NCBI RefSeq assembly: GCF_013410035.1
Contig: NZ_JACCBW010000002.1
Span: 1,472,239-1,536,238, forward strand
Length of the DNA stretch: 64,000 nt
Reading direction: 5' to 3'
Origin: Nocardioides cavernae
Lineage (GTDB): Bacteria; Actinomycetota; Actinomycetes; Propionibacteriales; Nocardioidaceae
Below the pieces are notes generated by a model. It did no database searches and was not told where the DNA came from. It saw nothing but the letters and a program-made list of their open reading frames with translations. Shown here piece after piece: positions 17,299 to 26,939 of this stretch. The first letter of the stretch is position 1; every line of letters begins with the position of its first letter. The translations under genes and the position numbers were made by a program.

Positions 17299-17329
17299 CA
17301 CAACTGGTTGTGCAGCACAACCAGTTGTG
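17299..17329. promoter_or_regulatory. Double dyad operator upstream of the tmsA-like gene
   Basis: Two 14-bp palindromes lie side by side: CACAACTGGTTGTG at 17299-17312 and CACAACCAGTTGTG at 17316-17329. Each is CACAAC-N2-GTTGTG, and together they also form a perfect 14-bp inverted repeat around CAG. They start right after the stop of the deaminase-like gene and end about 40 nt before the TAGCGT hexamer (17370-17375) of the next gene. This is typical of a binding site for two repressor or activator dimers. The cognate regulator is not obvious in the window. Confidence 0.75.
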
Positions 17330-17381
17330 AGCAAGGAGATAGTCGCTCGCGCCGCTCCGGCGCAGTCGCTAGCGTGACCGC

Positions 17382-18746
17382 GTGCGTACGCCTGTGGGAT
17401 GGGAGCGGCACTCCGCGGGAGTGGCGCGGCTGACGGAGTCCTACGACGCCCTCCCGGCCGGCTCGCCGGTGCGGCTCGCCAAGCGCACCAGCAACCTGTT
17501 CCGCGGCCGTGCCGAGCTGGGCCCCGGCCTCGACGTCACCGGCCTCGACGGGGTGATCGAGGTCGACGGCGACGTCGCCGAGGTCCAGGGCATGTGCACC
17601 TACGAGCACCTCGTCGAGGTGACCCTGGCCACCGGGCGGATCCCGCTCGTGGTGCCGCAGCTGCGCACGATCACGCTCGGCGGTGCGGTGACCGGTCTCG
17701 GGATCGAGTCGACCAGCTTCCGCAGCGGCCTCCCGCACGAGTCGGTGCTCGAGATGGACGTGCTCACCGGCTCCGGCGAGGTCGTCACCACCACGCCGGG
17801 TGACGCGCTCTTCGACGCGTTCCCCAACTCCTACGGCTCGCTCGGCTACGCCACCCGCCTGCGCATCGAGCTCGAGCCGGTCCCGCCGTTCGTCGCGCTG
17901 CGGCACGTGCGCTTCGACGACGCGTCCGCGCTGGCCGACGCCGTCTCGCGCATCGTCGAGGAGGGCGCCTGGGCGGGGGAGCGCGTCGACGGCCTCGACG
18001 GCGTCGCGTTCGCCCCCGGCGAGCTCTACCTCACCCTCGCTCGGTGGACCGACGAGCCCGGACCGACCAGCGACTACACGCGCCAGCAGGTCTTCTACCG
18101 CTCGCTGCAGCAGCGCGCGTCCGACCGGCTCACCATCCTCGACTACCTCTGGCGCTGGGACACCGACTGGTTCTGGTGCTCGCGCGCCTTCGGTGCCCAG
18201 CACCCGCTCGTACGCCGGGTGTGGCCCCGCCGCCTGCGGCGCTCCGACGTGTACTGGAGGCTCGTCGCGCTCGACCGCCGCTTCGGCATCGGCGACCGGC
18301 TCGACCGTCGCGCCGGCCGTCCGCAGGGCGAGCGGGTCGTGCAGGACGTCGAGGTGCCGGTCGACCGGCTCGCGGAGTTCCTCGGGTGGTTCGACGCCGA
18401 GGTCGGGATGCGACCGGTGTGGCTGTGCCCCCTGCGGCTGCGCCGCGGGGGCAGCGAGCGACCGTGGCCCGGCTACCCGCTGTCGGCCGGGCGGACCTAC
18501 GTCAACGTCGGCTTCTGGGGCGTCGTCAACGTCGGGCCCGAGGCGCCGACGTCCCCGCGCAACCGGGCGATCGAGGCCGAGGTGTCCGCGCTCGGCGGGC
18601 ACAAGAGCCTCTACTCCGAGGCCTTCTACGACCGCGAGGAGTTCGACCGCCTCTACGGCGGCGCGCACCTCGCGAGCGTGAAGGCGCAGCACGACCCGCA
18701 GGACCGGCTCACATCCCTCTTCGACAAGGTGGTGCAACGACGATGA
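17382..18746 (+). CDS. tmsA: FAD-binding oxidoreductase, TmsA/BfaA-like (10-methyl fatty acid synthesis)
   Basis: This 454-residue protein has a PCMH-type FAD-binding domain (about 30-190). LRTITLGGAVTGLGIESTSFRSGLPHESVLEMDVLTGSGEVV and FPNSYGSLGYATRLRIEL are diagnostic of the DHCR24-like flavoenzyme group. The C-terminal half is the matching cap. In actinobacteria this family reduces the 10-methylene fatty acyl product of the paired methyltransferase to 10-methyl (tuberculostearic type). GTG 17382 has TAGCGT exactly 6 nt upstream, so it is leaderless. The stop overlaps the start of the cyclopropane-synthase-like gene (ATGA), as expected for tmsA-tmsB. Assignment rests on family and pairing. 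Confidence 0.75.
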   Translation: MRTPVGWERHSAGVARLTESYDALPAGSPVRLAKRTSNLFRGRAELGPGLDVTGLDGVIEVDGDVAEVQGMCTYEHLVEVTLATGRIPLVVPQLRTITLGGAVTGLGIESTSFRSGLPHESVLEMDVLTGSGEVVTTTPGDALFDAFPNSYGSLGYATRLRIELEPVPPFVALRHVRFDDASALADAVSRIVEEGAWAGERVDGLDGVAFAPGELYLTLARWTDEPGPTSDYTRQQVFYRSLQQRASDRLTILDYLWRWDTDWFWCSRAFGAQHPLVRRVWPRRLRRSDVYWRLVALDRRFGIGDRLDRRAGRPQGERVVQDVEVPVDRLAEFLGWFDAEVGMRPVWLCPLRLRRGGSERPWPGYPLSAGRTYVNVGFWGVVNVGPEAPTSPRNRAIEAEVSALGGHKSLYSEAFYDREEFDRLYGGAHLASVKAQHDPQDRLTSLFDKVVQRR

Positions 18747-20038
18747 GCTCGCGCTCGACCTCCACTCCCCAGGCCCGCATCTCCATCGGCGAGGCGATGG
18801 ACCGCCTCGTGCGCGGCGGGCTGCCGGTGCGCTTCACGGCGTACGACGGCAGCAGCGCGGGTCCCCCGGACGCGGAGATCGGGCTGCACCTGACGAACCA
18901 GCGCGGGCTGTCCTACCTGATGACCGCCCCCGGCGACCTCGGCATGGCCCGCGCCTACGTCAGCGGCGACCTCGACCTCGTCGGCACGCACCCCGGCGAC
19001 CCCTACGAGGCGCTCGTCCTGCTCAAGGACCACACGAAGTTCCGGATGCCCGGACCGTCGGAGGCGCTGCAGATCGCCCGCGGCCTCGGCCTCTCGCACC
19101 TGCGTCCACCCGCCCCGCCGCCCCAGGAGCACCTGCCGCGCTGGCGCCGCGCCGTCGAGGGGCTGCGGCACTCGATGATGCGTGACGCCGAGGTCATCTC
19201 GCACCACTACGACGTGTCCAACCGCTTCTACGAGATGGTCCTGGGTCCGTCGATGGCCTACACCTGCGCCCTCTACGAGGCCCCCGACGCGACCCTCGAG
19301 GAGGCGCAGTCCGCCAAGTTCGACCTCGTCGCCCGCAAGCTCGACCTGCAGCCGGGCCAGCGGCTGCTCGACGTCGGGTGCGGCTGGGGCACGATGGTGC
19401 GCCACGCCGCCCGCGAGTACGGCGTCCGCGCCCTCGGCGTGACGCTGTCCCTCGAGCAGGCGCAGTGGGCGAAGGAGGCCATCGACCGGGAGGGCCTCGG
19501 CGACCTCGCCGAGGTTCGCCACCTCGACTACCGCGACGTGGTCGAGACCGGGTTCGACGCGATCAGCTCGATCGGGCTCACCGAGCACATCGGCGTGCGC
19601 AACTACCCGTCCTACTTCGGGCACCTGCGCGACCGGCTCAAGCCCGGCGGCCGCCTGCTCAACCACAGCATCACGCGACGCCACAACCGCCGACAGGAGA
19701 CCGGCGCGTTCATCGACCGCTACGTCTTCCCCGACGGGGAGCTCATCGGCTCCGGCACGATCGTCGCCGCCGCCCAGGACCAGGGCCTCGAGGTGCAGCA
19801 CAGCGAGAACCTGCGCCTGCACTACGCCTCGACGCTGCGCGACTGGAACCGCAACCTCGTCGAGAACTGGGACGAGTGCGTGGCCGAGGTGGGGGAGGGC
19901 ACCGCGCGCGTGTGGGGCCTCTACATCGCCGGGTCGCGGGTCGGGTTCGAGCGTGACGAGGTCGAGCTGCACCAGGTGCTCGCCACGCGCAACCACGCCG
20001 ACGGCCGGTCCGACTTCCCGATGCGCCCCACGTGGTGA
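18743..20038 (+). CDS. tmsB: Cyclopropane-fatty-acid-synthase-like methyltransferase, TmsB/BfaB-like
   Basis: This 431-residue SAM enzyme acts on phospholipid-bound unsaturated fatty acids. The N-terminal region (about 1-130) is the lipid-binding part found in long CFA synthases. HHYDVSNRFYEMVLGPSMAYTCALYE (154-179) is the CFA signature. LLDVGCGWG (208-216) is the SAM loop, and SSIGLTEHIGVRNYPSYF holds the active-site Glu/His region. The product is methylene or cyclopropane. Pairing with the flavoprotein, by ATGA overlap, suggests 10-methylene formation, the first step to 10-methyl branched chains that are common in Nocardioides membranes. A plain cyclopropane synthase remains possible. Confidence 0.8.
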   Translation: MSSRSTSTPQARISIGEAMDRLVRGGLPVRFTAYDGSSAGPPDAEIGLHLTNQRGLSYLMTAPGDLGMARAYVSGDLDLVGTHPGDPYEALVLLKDHTKFRMPGPSEALQIARGLGLSHLRPPAPPPQEHLPRWRRAVEGLRHSMMRDAEVISHHYDVSNRFYEMVLGPSMAYTCALYEAPDATLEEAQSAKFDLVARKLDLQPGQRLLDVGCGWGTMVRHAAREYGVRALGVTLSLEQAQWAKEAIDREGLGDLAEVRHLDYRDVVETGFDAISSIGLTEHIGVRNYPSYFGHLRDRLKPGGRLLNHSITRRHNRRQETGAFIDRYVFPDGELIGSGTIVAAAQDQGLEVQHSENLRLHYASTLRDWNRNLVENWDECVAEVGEGTARVWGLYIAGSRVGFERDEVELHQVLATRNHADGRSDFPMRPTW

Positions 20039-20058
20039 CGCAGCGATAACCTCCTCGG

Positions 20059-20847
20059 GTGAGCACCCGCGCAGCGCAGTTCCAGGCGACCGTCCGTCGC
20101 CGCGAGTCGCTGTCGGACCACCTCGTGCGTCTGGTCCTCGACGGCCTCGACGACCTCACCTCCACCGGCATCGCCGACGAGTGGGTCGGTCTCGTGGTGC
20201 CCGGCCAGTTCCAGAGCCGCTACTACACCGTGCGCTCCTTCGCCGACGGTGAGCTGACCCTCGACGTCGTCGTCCACGACGTCGGCCTGGTCACCGAGTG
20301 GGCGATGCGCGACTGCGTGGGCGACGTCGTGACCATCACCGAGCCGAAGGCGTCGTTCCTGCCGCCCGCCGGGGCGACGTGGCTGCTCCTGGTCGGCGAC
20401 CTCACCGCCCTGCCCGCGATGGCGCGGATCGCCGAGACCCACCCCGACCTCACGACGTACGTCATGGCCGAGGTGCCCGAGCAGGACCAGCGGGCCCTGA
20501 CGGGCTACCTGCCCGACACCGCCACGGTGACGTGGCTCGCGCCGCCGGGCCCGGGCCGGAGCGGGCTCGCCGAGGTCGTCGAGGGCATCGACTGGCCGCC
20601 GGGCGAGGGCTACTTCTGGATGGCCGGCGAGTCCGCCCAGATGCGGGCCATCCGCAAGCACCTGATGCGGGAGGTCGGGCTGCCCACCACCCACTACGAC
20701 GTCATGGGCTACTGGCGCGCCACCGCCGCACGCCAGCCGCGTGCGGTCGACCCCGGCCCGATCTGGCGGGCGGGCAAGGCCGAGGGCAAGAGCGACGAGC
20801 AGATCTGGGCTGACTACGACGCGGCACGGGAGGCGAGCGATGGCTGA
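20059..20847 (+). CDS. Siderophore-interacting protein (FAD/NAD(P)H ferric reductase family)
   Basis: This 262-residue protein is of the ViuB/SIP family. FQSRYYTVRSFADGELTLDVVVHDVGLVTEWA is the FAD-binding part (RYYTVR), ATWLLLVGDLTALPAMARI is the nucleotide-binding start, and YFWMAGESAQMRAIRKHLMREVGL with YDVMGYW is the family C-terminus. Such enzymes release iron from ferric siderophores in the cytoplasm. GTG 20059 has TAACCT exactly 6 nt upstream. It follows the tms-like pair by 20 nt but has its own apparent promoter. Its last 8 nt overlap the start of era, so era is probably expressed from this transcript. No iron box is visible. An electron-donor role for the flavoprotein upstream is speculative. 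Confidence 0.85.
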   Translation: MSTRAAQFQATVRRRESLSDHLVRLVLDGLDDLTSTGIADEWVGLVVPGQFQSRYYTVRSFADGELTLDVVVHDVGLVTEWAMRDCVGDVVTITEPKASFLPPAGATWLLLVGDLTALPAMARIAETHPDLTTYVMAEVPEQDQRALTGYLPDTATVTWLAPPGPGRSGLAEVVEGIDWPPGEGYFWMAGESAQMRAIRKHLMREVGLPTTHYDVMGYWRATAARQPRAVDPGPIWRAGKAEGKSDEQIWADYDAAREASDG

Positions 20848-21928
20848 TCACGACGAGCCCATCAGCAAGGACGTCGAGTACCTCGAGGACGACGTGGACC
20901 TCGAGGACCTCGAGGACCTCGAGGACGACGAGGACGACCTCGACGAGAACGACGACGACGACGAGTTCGACCTGTCCGGGGTCGCCCCGGCGGGCGCGTT
21001 CTACTCCGCGCCCGAGGGCTTCCGCAGCGGCTTCGCGTCCTTCGTCGGGCGGCCGAACGCCGGGAAGTCGACGCTCACCAACGCGCTCGTGGGGCAGAAG
21101 ATCGTCATCACGTCCTCGAAGCCGCAGACCACCCGCAACGTGGTCCGCGGGATCGTGCACCGTGACGACGCCCAGCTGATCCTCGTCGACACGCCGGGGC
21201 TGCACCGGCCGCGGACCCTCCTGGGCGAGCGCCTCAACGACCTCGTGCGGACCACGTGGGCCGAGGTCGACGTGGTGGCGGTGTGCTTCCCCGCCAACGA
21301 GAAGATCGGGCCCGGCGACCGGTTCCTCGTCACCGAGCTCGCCAAGGTGCGGCGTACGGTCCGCATCGCCGTCGCCACCAAGACCGACCTCGTGACGCCC
21401 GAGCAGCTGGCCACGCACCTCATGGACATCGCCGCGCTGGGCGAGGAGACGTCGACCGAGTGGGCCGAGATCGTGCCCGTCTCCGCCGTCGCCGGCGACC
21501 AGGTGGGCCTGCTCGCCGACCTGCTGGTCGCGCTGATGCCCGAGGGGCCGCCGCTCTACCCCGACGGCGACCTCACCGACGCCCCCGAGGAGGCGCTCGC
21601 CGCCGACCTGATCCGCGAGGCGGCCCTCGAGGGCGTGCGCGACGAGCTCCCGCACTCGATCGCCGTCGTCGTCGAGGAGATGGGGCTGCGGGAGGGCCGG
21701 CCCGACGACAAGCCGCTGCTCGACATCGTGGCCAACCTCTACGTCGAGCGCGACTCCCAGAAGGGCATCATGATCGGCCACAAGGGCTCGCGTCTGCGCG
21801 CCGTGGGCACGGCCGCGCGCACCCAGATCGAGGCGCTGCTCGGCACGCCGGTCTACCTCGACCTGCAGGTCAAGATCGCCAAGGACTGGCAGCGCGACCC
21901 GCGGCAGCTGCGCAAGCTCGGCTTCTAG
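20840..21928 (+). CDS. era: GTPase Era with acidic N-terminal extension
   Basis: This 362-residue GTPase binds the 3' end of 16S rRNA and helps 30S assembly. GTPase motifs: GRPNAGKS (70-77), TTRN in switch I, DTPG, and TKTD in place of the usual NKxD. A KH domain with GIMIGHKGSRLRAVGTAARTQIEALLG and VYLDLQVKIAKDWQRDP forms the C-terminus. Residues 1-45 are an Asp/Glu-rich extension (more than 25 acidic residues) absent from typical Era proteins of about 300 residues. ATG 20840 is chosen because it is the first ATG, and the frame upstream runs through the siderophore-interacting gene. The overlap with that gene is 8 nt. Confidence 0.93.
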   Translation: MADHDEPISKDVEYLEDDVDLEDLEDLEDDEDDLDENDDDDEFDLSGVAPAGAFYSAPEGFRSGFASFVGRPNAGKSTLTNALVGQKIVITSSKPQTTRNVVRGIVHRDDAQLILVDTPGLHRPRTLLGERLNDLVRTTWAEVDVVAVCFPANEKIGPGDRFLVTELAKVRRTVRIAVATKTDLVTPEQLATHLMDIAALGEETSTEWAEIVPVSAVAGDQVGLLADLLVALMPEGPPLYPDGDLTDAPEEALAADLIREAALEGVRDELPHSIAVVVEEMGLREGRPDDKPLLDIVANLYVERDSQKGIMIGHKGSRLRAVGTAARTQIEALLGTPVYLDLQVKIAKDWQRDPRQLRKLGF

Positions 21929-21946
21929 CCTCGACGCGAGGTCCGG

Positions 21947-22768
21947 TCAGTCCGGGACCCAACAGATCCCGTAGCGCTGCCCGGCGTCCCACTGCTCCTC
22001 GGTCGGGCCCTCCTGCGCCCAGGTGAAGTCGAGCGGGTCCGACGCGCTGGAGGCCGCAGCGTCGCGGCAGGGTGCGTCCATCAGGCCGGCGACGGCGCCC
22101 GGCTTCGGCAGCCGCTTCCCCGCGATGTCGACGGTCGAGACGGCACGCCACGCGTGCGTCGCGCCGCACGTGACGCGGCGGAAGCCCGGGGTCCCCGGCG
22201 CCGCCGTGGCGCACATCTCCGGACCCGCCCAGCCCTTGGTCCGACGGGGGAGCGGCAGGAGGGTCCGCGGGGCGGCGACCGCGACCACGTCGCAGCGGAA
22301 CCAGTCGGCGCCGGCGGCCGCCCGGTCCGGGCTCGGGGTGAACCACACCGCCTGCGCCATGCTCAGCCGCAGCTCGCGAGGCGTACGCCCGAGGTGCTGG
22401 GGGAGCCGGTTCGTGCACGCCCGGCGCATCTGGCGCTGGGCGGCCTGCGAGTCCACCCGCCGCGTGAAGCCGGACTTCGTCGTGAGGTCCAGGCGTCCGA
22501 CGAAGTAGGTCTGGGCCGTGTGCTTGCGACGGCACGCGACCGGCGCCGTGCGGGTCCCCACCGCGACCGCCTGCCGGAAGGTCAGCCGGTGGCACTCGCC
22601 GACCTCCGGCGTGGGCCCGGGATCGGGTGGCGGGGTGGTCTCGGTCGGCGACGCGGAGGACGACGTCGGGGCGTCGGCCGACTCCGACGGTCCGCCCGGC
22701 TGCGAGGGCGAGGACGTGCAGCCGGTCAGGAGGACCGCGGCAGCGACCGCCACGAGGAGCCGCGTCAT
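21947..22768 (-). CDS. Septum-formation-family lipoprotein
   Basis: This 273-residue lipoprotein has the lipobox LLTGC (C17) and a Ser/Pro/Thr-rich linker to about 55. The extracytoplasmic region has two similar halves with Cys-containing motifs: GECHRLTFRQAV followed by VACRRKHTAQTYFVG, and CATAAPGTPGFRRVTCGATHAWRAV. The C-x-x-x-H-T pattern is that of the 'septum formation' family seen in actinobacteria, whose biochemical role is unknown. The ATG overlaps the stop of the flavodoxin-like gene (4 nt), so the two form an operon. It is convergent with era across 18 nt containing a short CCTCG/CGAGG hairpin. Confidence 0.7.
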   Translation of the reverse strand: MTRLLVAVAAAVLLTGCTSSPSQPGGPSESADAPTSSSASPTETTPPPDPGPTPEVGECHRLTFRQAVAVGTRTAPVACRRKHTAQTYFVGRLDLTTKSGFTRRVDSQAAQRQMRRACTNRLPQHLGRTPRELRLSMAQAVWFTPSPDRAAAGADWFRCDVVAVAAPRTLLPLPRRTKGWAGPEMCATAAPGTPGFRRVTCGATHAWRAVSTVDIAGKRLPKPGAVAGLMDAPCRDAAASSASDPLDFTWAQEGPTEEQWDAGQRYGICWVPD

Positions 22769-23250
22769 CGCATCACCAGGGCCGCGAGCGTCCCGCCGAG
22801 CTCGTACGCCTGCGCGCGCTCCGGGTCGCCGACCTCGCCGACGACGTCGAGCACGGGTGCCGCCTGCCGCCAGGGCAGCGCCGAGACGATGGACTGCACG
22901 GAACGCACGGCGCCCGCGGTGTCGTAGCGGCCGTGCACGTAGAGCGCGTACGGCTTCCGCCCGCCCTCGGCCGACGTGGCCGAGCCGTCCGCGCCGAGCG
23001 CTCCGCCCACCTGCAGGAACGTCGAGTCGAAGAAGTGCTTGAGCGCACCACTCATGTAGCCGAAGTTCGCCGGGGTGCCGAGCACGCAGCCGTCGGCGCC
23101 GAGGACGTCGTCCGCCGAGGCCTCGAGCGCCGGACGGAGCACGACCTCGACGTCGTCGATCGCGTCGTCGCAGGCACCGGCCACGACCGCCTCGGTGAGG
23201 GCCGCCACCGACGGGGTCGGCGAGTGGTGGACGATCAGCAGGCGCGGCAC
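22765..23250 (-). CDS. Flavodoxin-family NAD(P)H oxidoreductase
   Basis: This 161-residue protein has a flavodoxin-like fold. LLIVHHSPTPSVAALTEAV is the N-terminal FMN phosphate loop (SPTxxVAALT). GADGCVLGTPANFGYMSGALKHFFDST is the second FMN-binding segment typical of NAD(P)H:quinone or FMN reductases. The substrate is unknown. The GTG at 23250 has TAGCCT (complement of 23257-23262) exactly 6 nt upstream, a leaderless start. It is divergent from the methyltransferase gene with only 46 nt between the two start codons. The septum-formation lipoprotein gene overlaps its stop. Confidence 0.8.
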   Translation of the reverse strand: MPRLLIVHHSPTPSVAALTEAVVAGACDDAIDDVEVVLRPALEASADDVLGADGCVLGTPANFGYMSGALKHFFDSTFLQVGGALGADGSATSAEGGRKPYALYVHGRYDTAGAVRSVQSIVSALPWRQAAPVLDVVGEVGDPERAQAYELGGTLAALVMR

Positions 23251-23296
23251 GTGCCGAGGCTACTCACCGACCGATGGGCGGGCGTACGGTCCTCGG

Positions 23297-24055
23297 GTGA
23301 CGTTCGACGTGTCGGGCGATGACTACGACCGCTTCATGGGCCGCTACTCCCGGCCGCTGGCGACGCGCCTCGCCGACTGGCTCGAGGTGAACGAGGGCCA
23401 GCGCGCCACCGACGTCGGCTGTGGTCCCGGCGCCCTGACCGAGCAGCTCGTCGCGCGGCTCGGTGCCGACCGGGTCCGCGCGATCGACCCGTCCGCCTCC
23501 TTCGTCGAGGCCTGCCGTGAGCGCTTCCCCGGTGCGGACGTGCGCCGGGGCGCGGCCGAGTCGTTGCCGTACGGCGACGCGACCTGCGACGTCGCGGCCG
23601 CCTGCCTCGTCGTCCACTTCATGTCCGACCCCGTCGCGGGTCTCCGGGAGATGAGGCGCATCACCCGTCCCGGAGGATGGGTCGGCGCGACGGTGTGGGA
23701 CCTCGCCGGCAACCGCGCCCCGATGTGGCCGCTCTGGGACGCGGTGGCCGAGCTCCAGCCCGACCACCCGGGCGAGAGGGAGTTCCCCGGCGGCACCCGC
23801 GAGGGCCTGGTCGAGATCCTCGAGGGAGCGGCGCTGCGCGACGTCGAGTCCGTCGAGCTCGCCGTCACCGTCACCCACCCGACCTTCGAGGAGTGGTGGG
23901 AGCCCTACCTCCACGGCGTCGGTCCGGCCGGCGACGCGGTCGCTGCCCTCGGCGCGGACGGCCGCGAGCGGCTCGAGGAGGCGCTCCGCCGGCGTCTCGG
24001 CGACGGTCCCTTCGACCTCACCGCGGTGGCCCACGCCGCGCGCGGGCGAGCCTGA
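23297..24055 (+). CDS. Class I SAM-dependent methyltransferase
   Basis: This 252-residue methyltransferase has ATDVGCGPGALTEQLV (motif I), VRAIDPSASFVEACRERF, RGAAESLPYGDATCDVAAACLVVHFMSDPV and ITRPGGWVGATVWDLAG. The MGRYSRPLA start (residues 14-22) is common in a group of actinobacterial methyltransferases of unknown substrate. GTG 23297 is preceded by TACGGT (23285-23290) with a 6-nt gap. The longer open frame to 23075 lies over the divergent flavodoxin gene and is rejected. Downstream is the leuA leader region. Confidence 0.85.
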   Translation: MTFDVSGDDYDRFMGRYSRPLATRLADWLEVNEGQRATDVGCGPGALTEQLVARLGADRVRAIDPSASFVEACRERFPGADVRRGAAESLPYGDATCDVAAACLVVHFMSDPVAGLREMRRITRPGGWVGATVWDLAGNRAPMWPLWDAVAELQPDHPGEREFPGGTREGLVEILEGAALRDVESVELAVTVTHPTFEEWWEPYLHGVGPAGDAVAALGADGRERLEEALRRRLGDGPFDLTAVAHAARGRA

Positions 24056-24163
24056 CCGCGGCCCGAGGACGAGCGCGAGGACGAGCGTGGGGACGGGCTC
24101 GACGTCTCAGCACGCGGGAGGGACGGGACGTCCCGCAGGAGAGGGGGCTACCCTCAGGGGGTC
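24056..24163 (+). promoter_or_regulatory. Probable leuA promoter region
   Basis: This stretch lies between the methyltransferase stop and the leader peptide. A TACCCT hexamer at 24149-24154 could be a -10, with transcription starting close to the leader ATG at 24164. The palindrome GGGACGTCCC lies near 24125-24134. No protein-coding potential was seen. Confidence 0.4.
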
Positions 24164-26015
<1,852 letters not shown>

Positions 26016-26031
26016 GCGCTACATTCGCTCC

Positions 26032-26895
26032 ATGCTGGTGAGCGAGCGGATCGGTCAGCTCTTCGTCGAGTCCGACGGCGGGCGGGACCGGCTCGAGTAC
26101 ACCGAGTACGGATCGGGCGACGAGTGGGTCGTGCTCCTGCACGGCCTGCTCATGCCCCGCCGGATGCAGCAGCCGCTCGCGCGGGCGATGGCCGCGCAGG
26201 GCCTGCACGTCGTCACCCTCGACCTGCTGGGGCACGGTCGCTCGGACCAGCCCGCCGACCCGCTCGTCTACTCGATGACGTCGTTCGCCGAGCAGGTCGT
26301 CGCGCTGCTCGACCACCTCGGTGCCGACCAGGCCGTCATCGGCGGCACGTCCCTCGGGGCCAACGTCTCGCTCGAGGTCGCCGTCATCGCCCCCGAGCGG
26401 GTCAAGGGCCTGGTCGTCGAGATGCCGGTGCTCAACAACGCCCTGGTCGCCGGCCTGCTCGCGTTCGTCCCGATCATGCTCGCGGCGCGCTACCTGCCCG
26501 TCACCGCCAACGTCCTGCAGCGGGCGTCCCGCTCGGTGCCGCGCGGGCTGGTGCCCTTCTGGGCGGGGGTCGGGCTCGACACGGTCGACCACCGCGCCGA
26601 CGCGCTCGCCGCGGTGCTGCACGGCGTGATCTTCGGCCGGATCGCGCCGTCGTCGGCGCAGCGTCGGCGGATCCAGGCACCGGTCTTCGTCGTCGGCCAC
26701 CCGACCGACCCGATCCACCCCTTCGTCGACGCCGACATGCTCGCCGCCGAGCTGCCGAACGCCCGCTTCGAGCGCGCCACGTCGATCCTCGAGTGGCGCG
26801 TGCGTCCCGACCGGCTCACGCGCGCGGCCGCCGACTTCGCCCTCGAGTGCTGGGCCACGCCGGTGCAGACCCGGGGCCGGGCGCGGAAACGCTGA
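26032..26895 (+). CDS. Alpha/beta hydrolase
   Basis: This 287-residue alpha/beta-hydrolase has an oxyanion-hole HGLL (about 38), LDLLGHGRSDQP, and nucleophile elbow GGTSLGAN (Ser in GxSxG at about 106). An Asp candidate (DPIHPFVDADM) follows, but the usual C-terminal catalytic His is not obvious, since the protein ends with ILEWRVRPDRLTRAAADFALECW. Substrate unknown. TACATT at 26020-26025 is 6 nt before ATG 26032, so it is leaderless. It lies between leuA and recO, where M. tuberculosis has unrelated genes. Confidence 0.85.
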   Translation: MLVSERIGQLFVESDGGRDRLEYTEYGSGDEWVVLLHGLLMPRRMQQPLARAMAAQGLHVVTLDLLGHGRSDQPADPLVYSMTSFAEQVVALLDHLGADQAVIGGTSLGANVSLEVAVIAPERVKGLVVEMPVLNNALVAGLLAFVPIMLAARYLPVTANVLQRASRSVPRGLVPFWAGVGLDTVDHRADALAAVLHGVIFGRIAPSSAQRRRIQAPVFVVGHPTDPIHPFVDADMLAAELPNARFERATSILEWRVRPDRLTRAAADFALECWATPVQTRGRARKR

Positions 26896-26939
26896 CGCCG
26901 CACCAGGCCCCGGCGGGGTCCGTGGGGGACAATGTCCCG

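Noticed and set aside
21929..21941. CCTCG-ACG-CGAGG hairpin between era and the lipoprotein gene
   Set aside because: The stem is only 5 bp with no T-run; too weak to list as a terminator.
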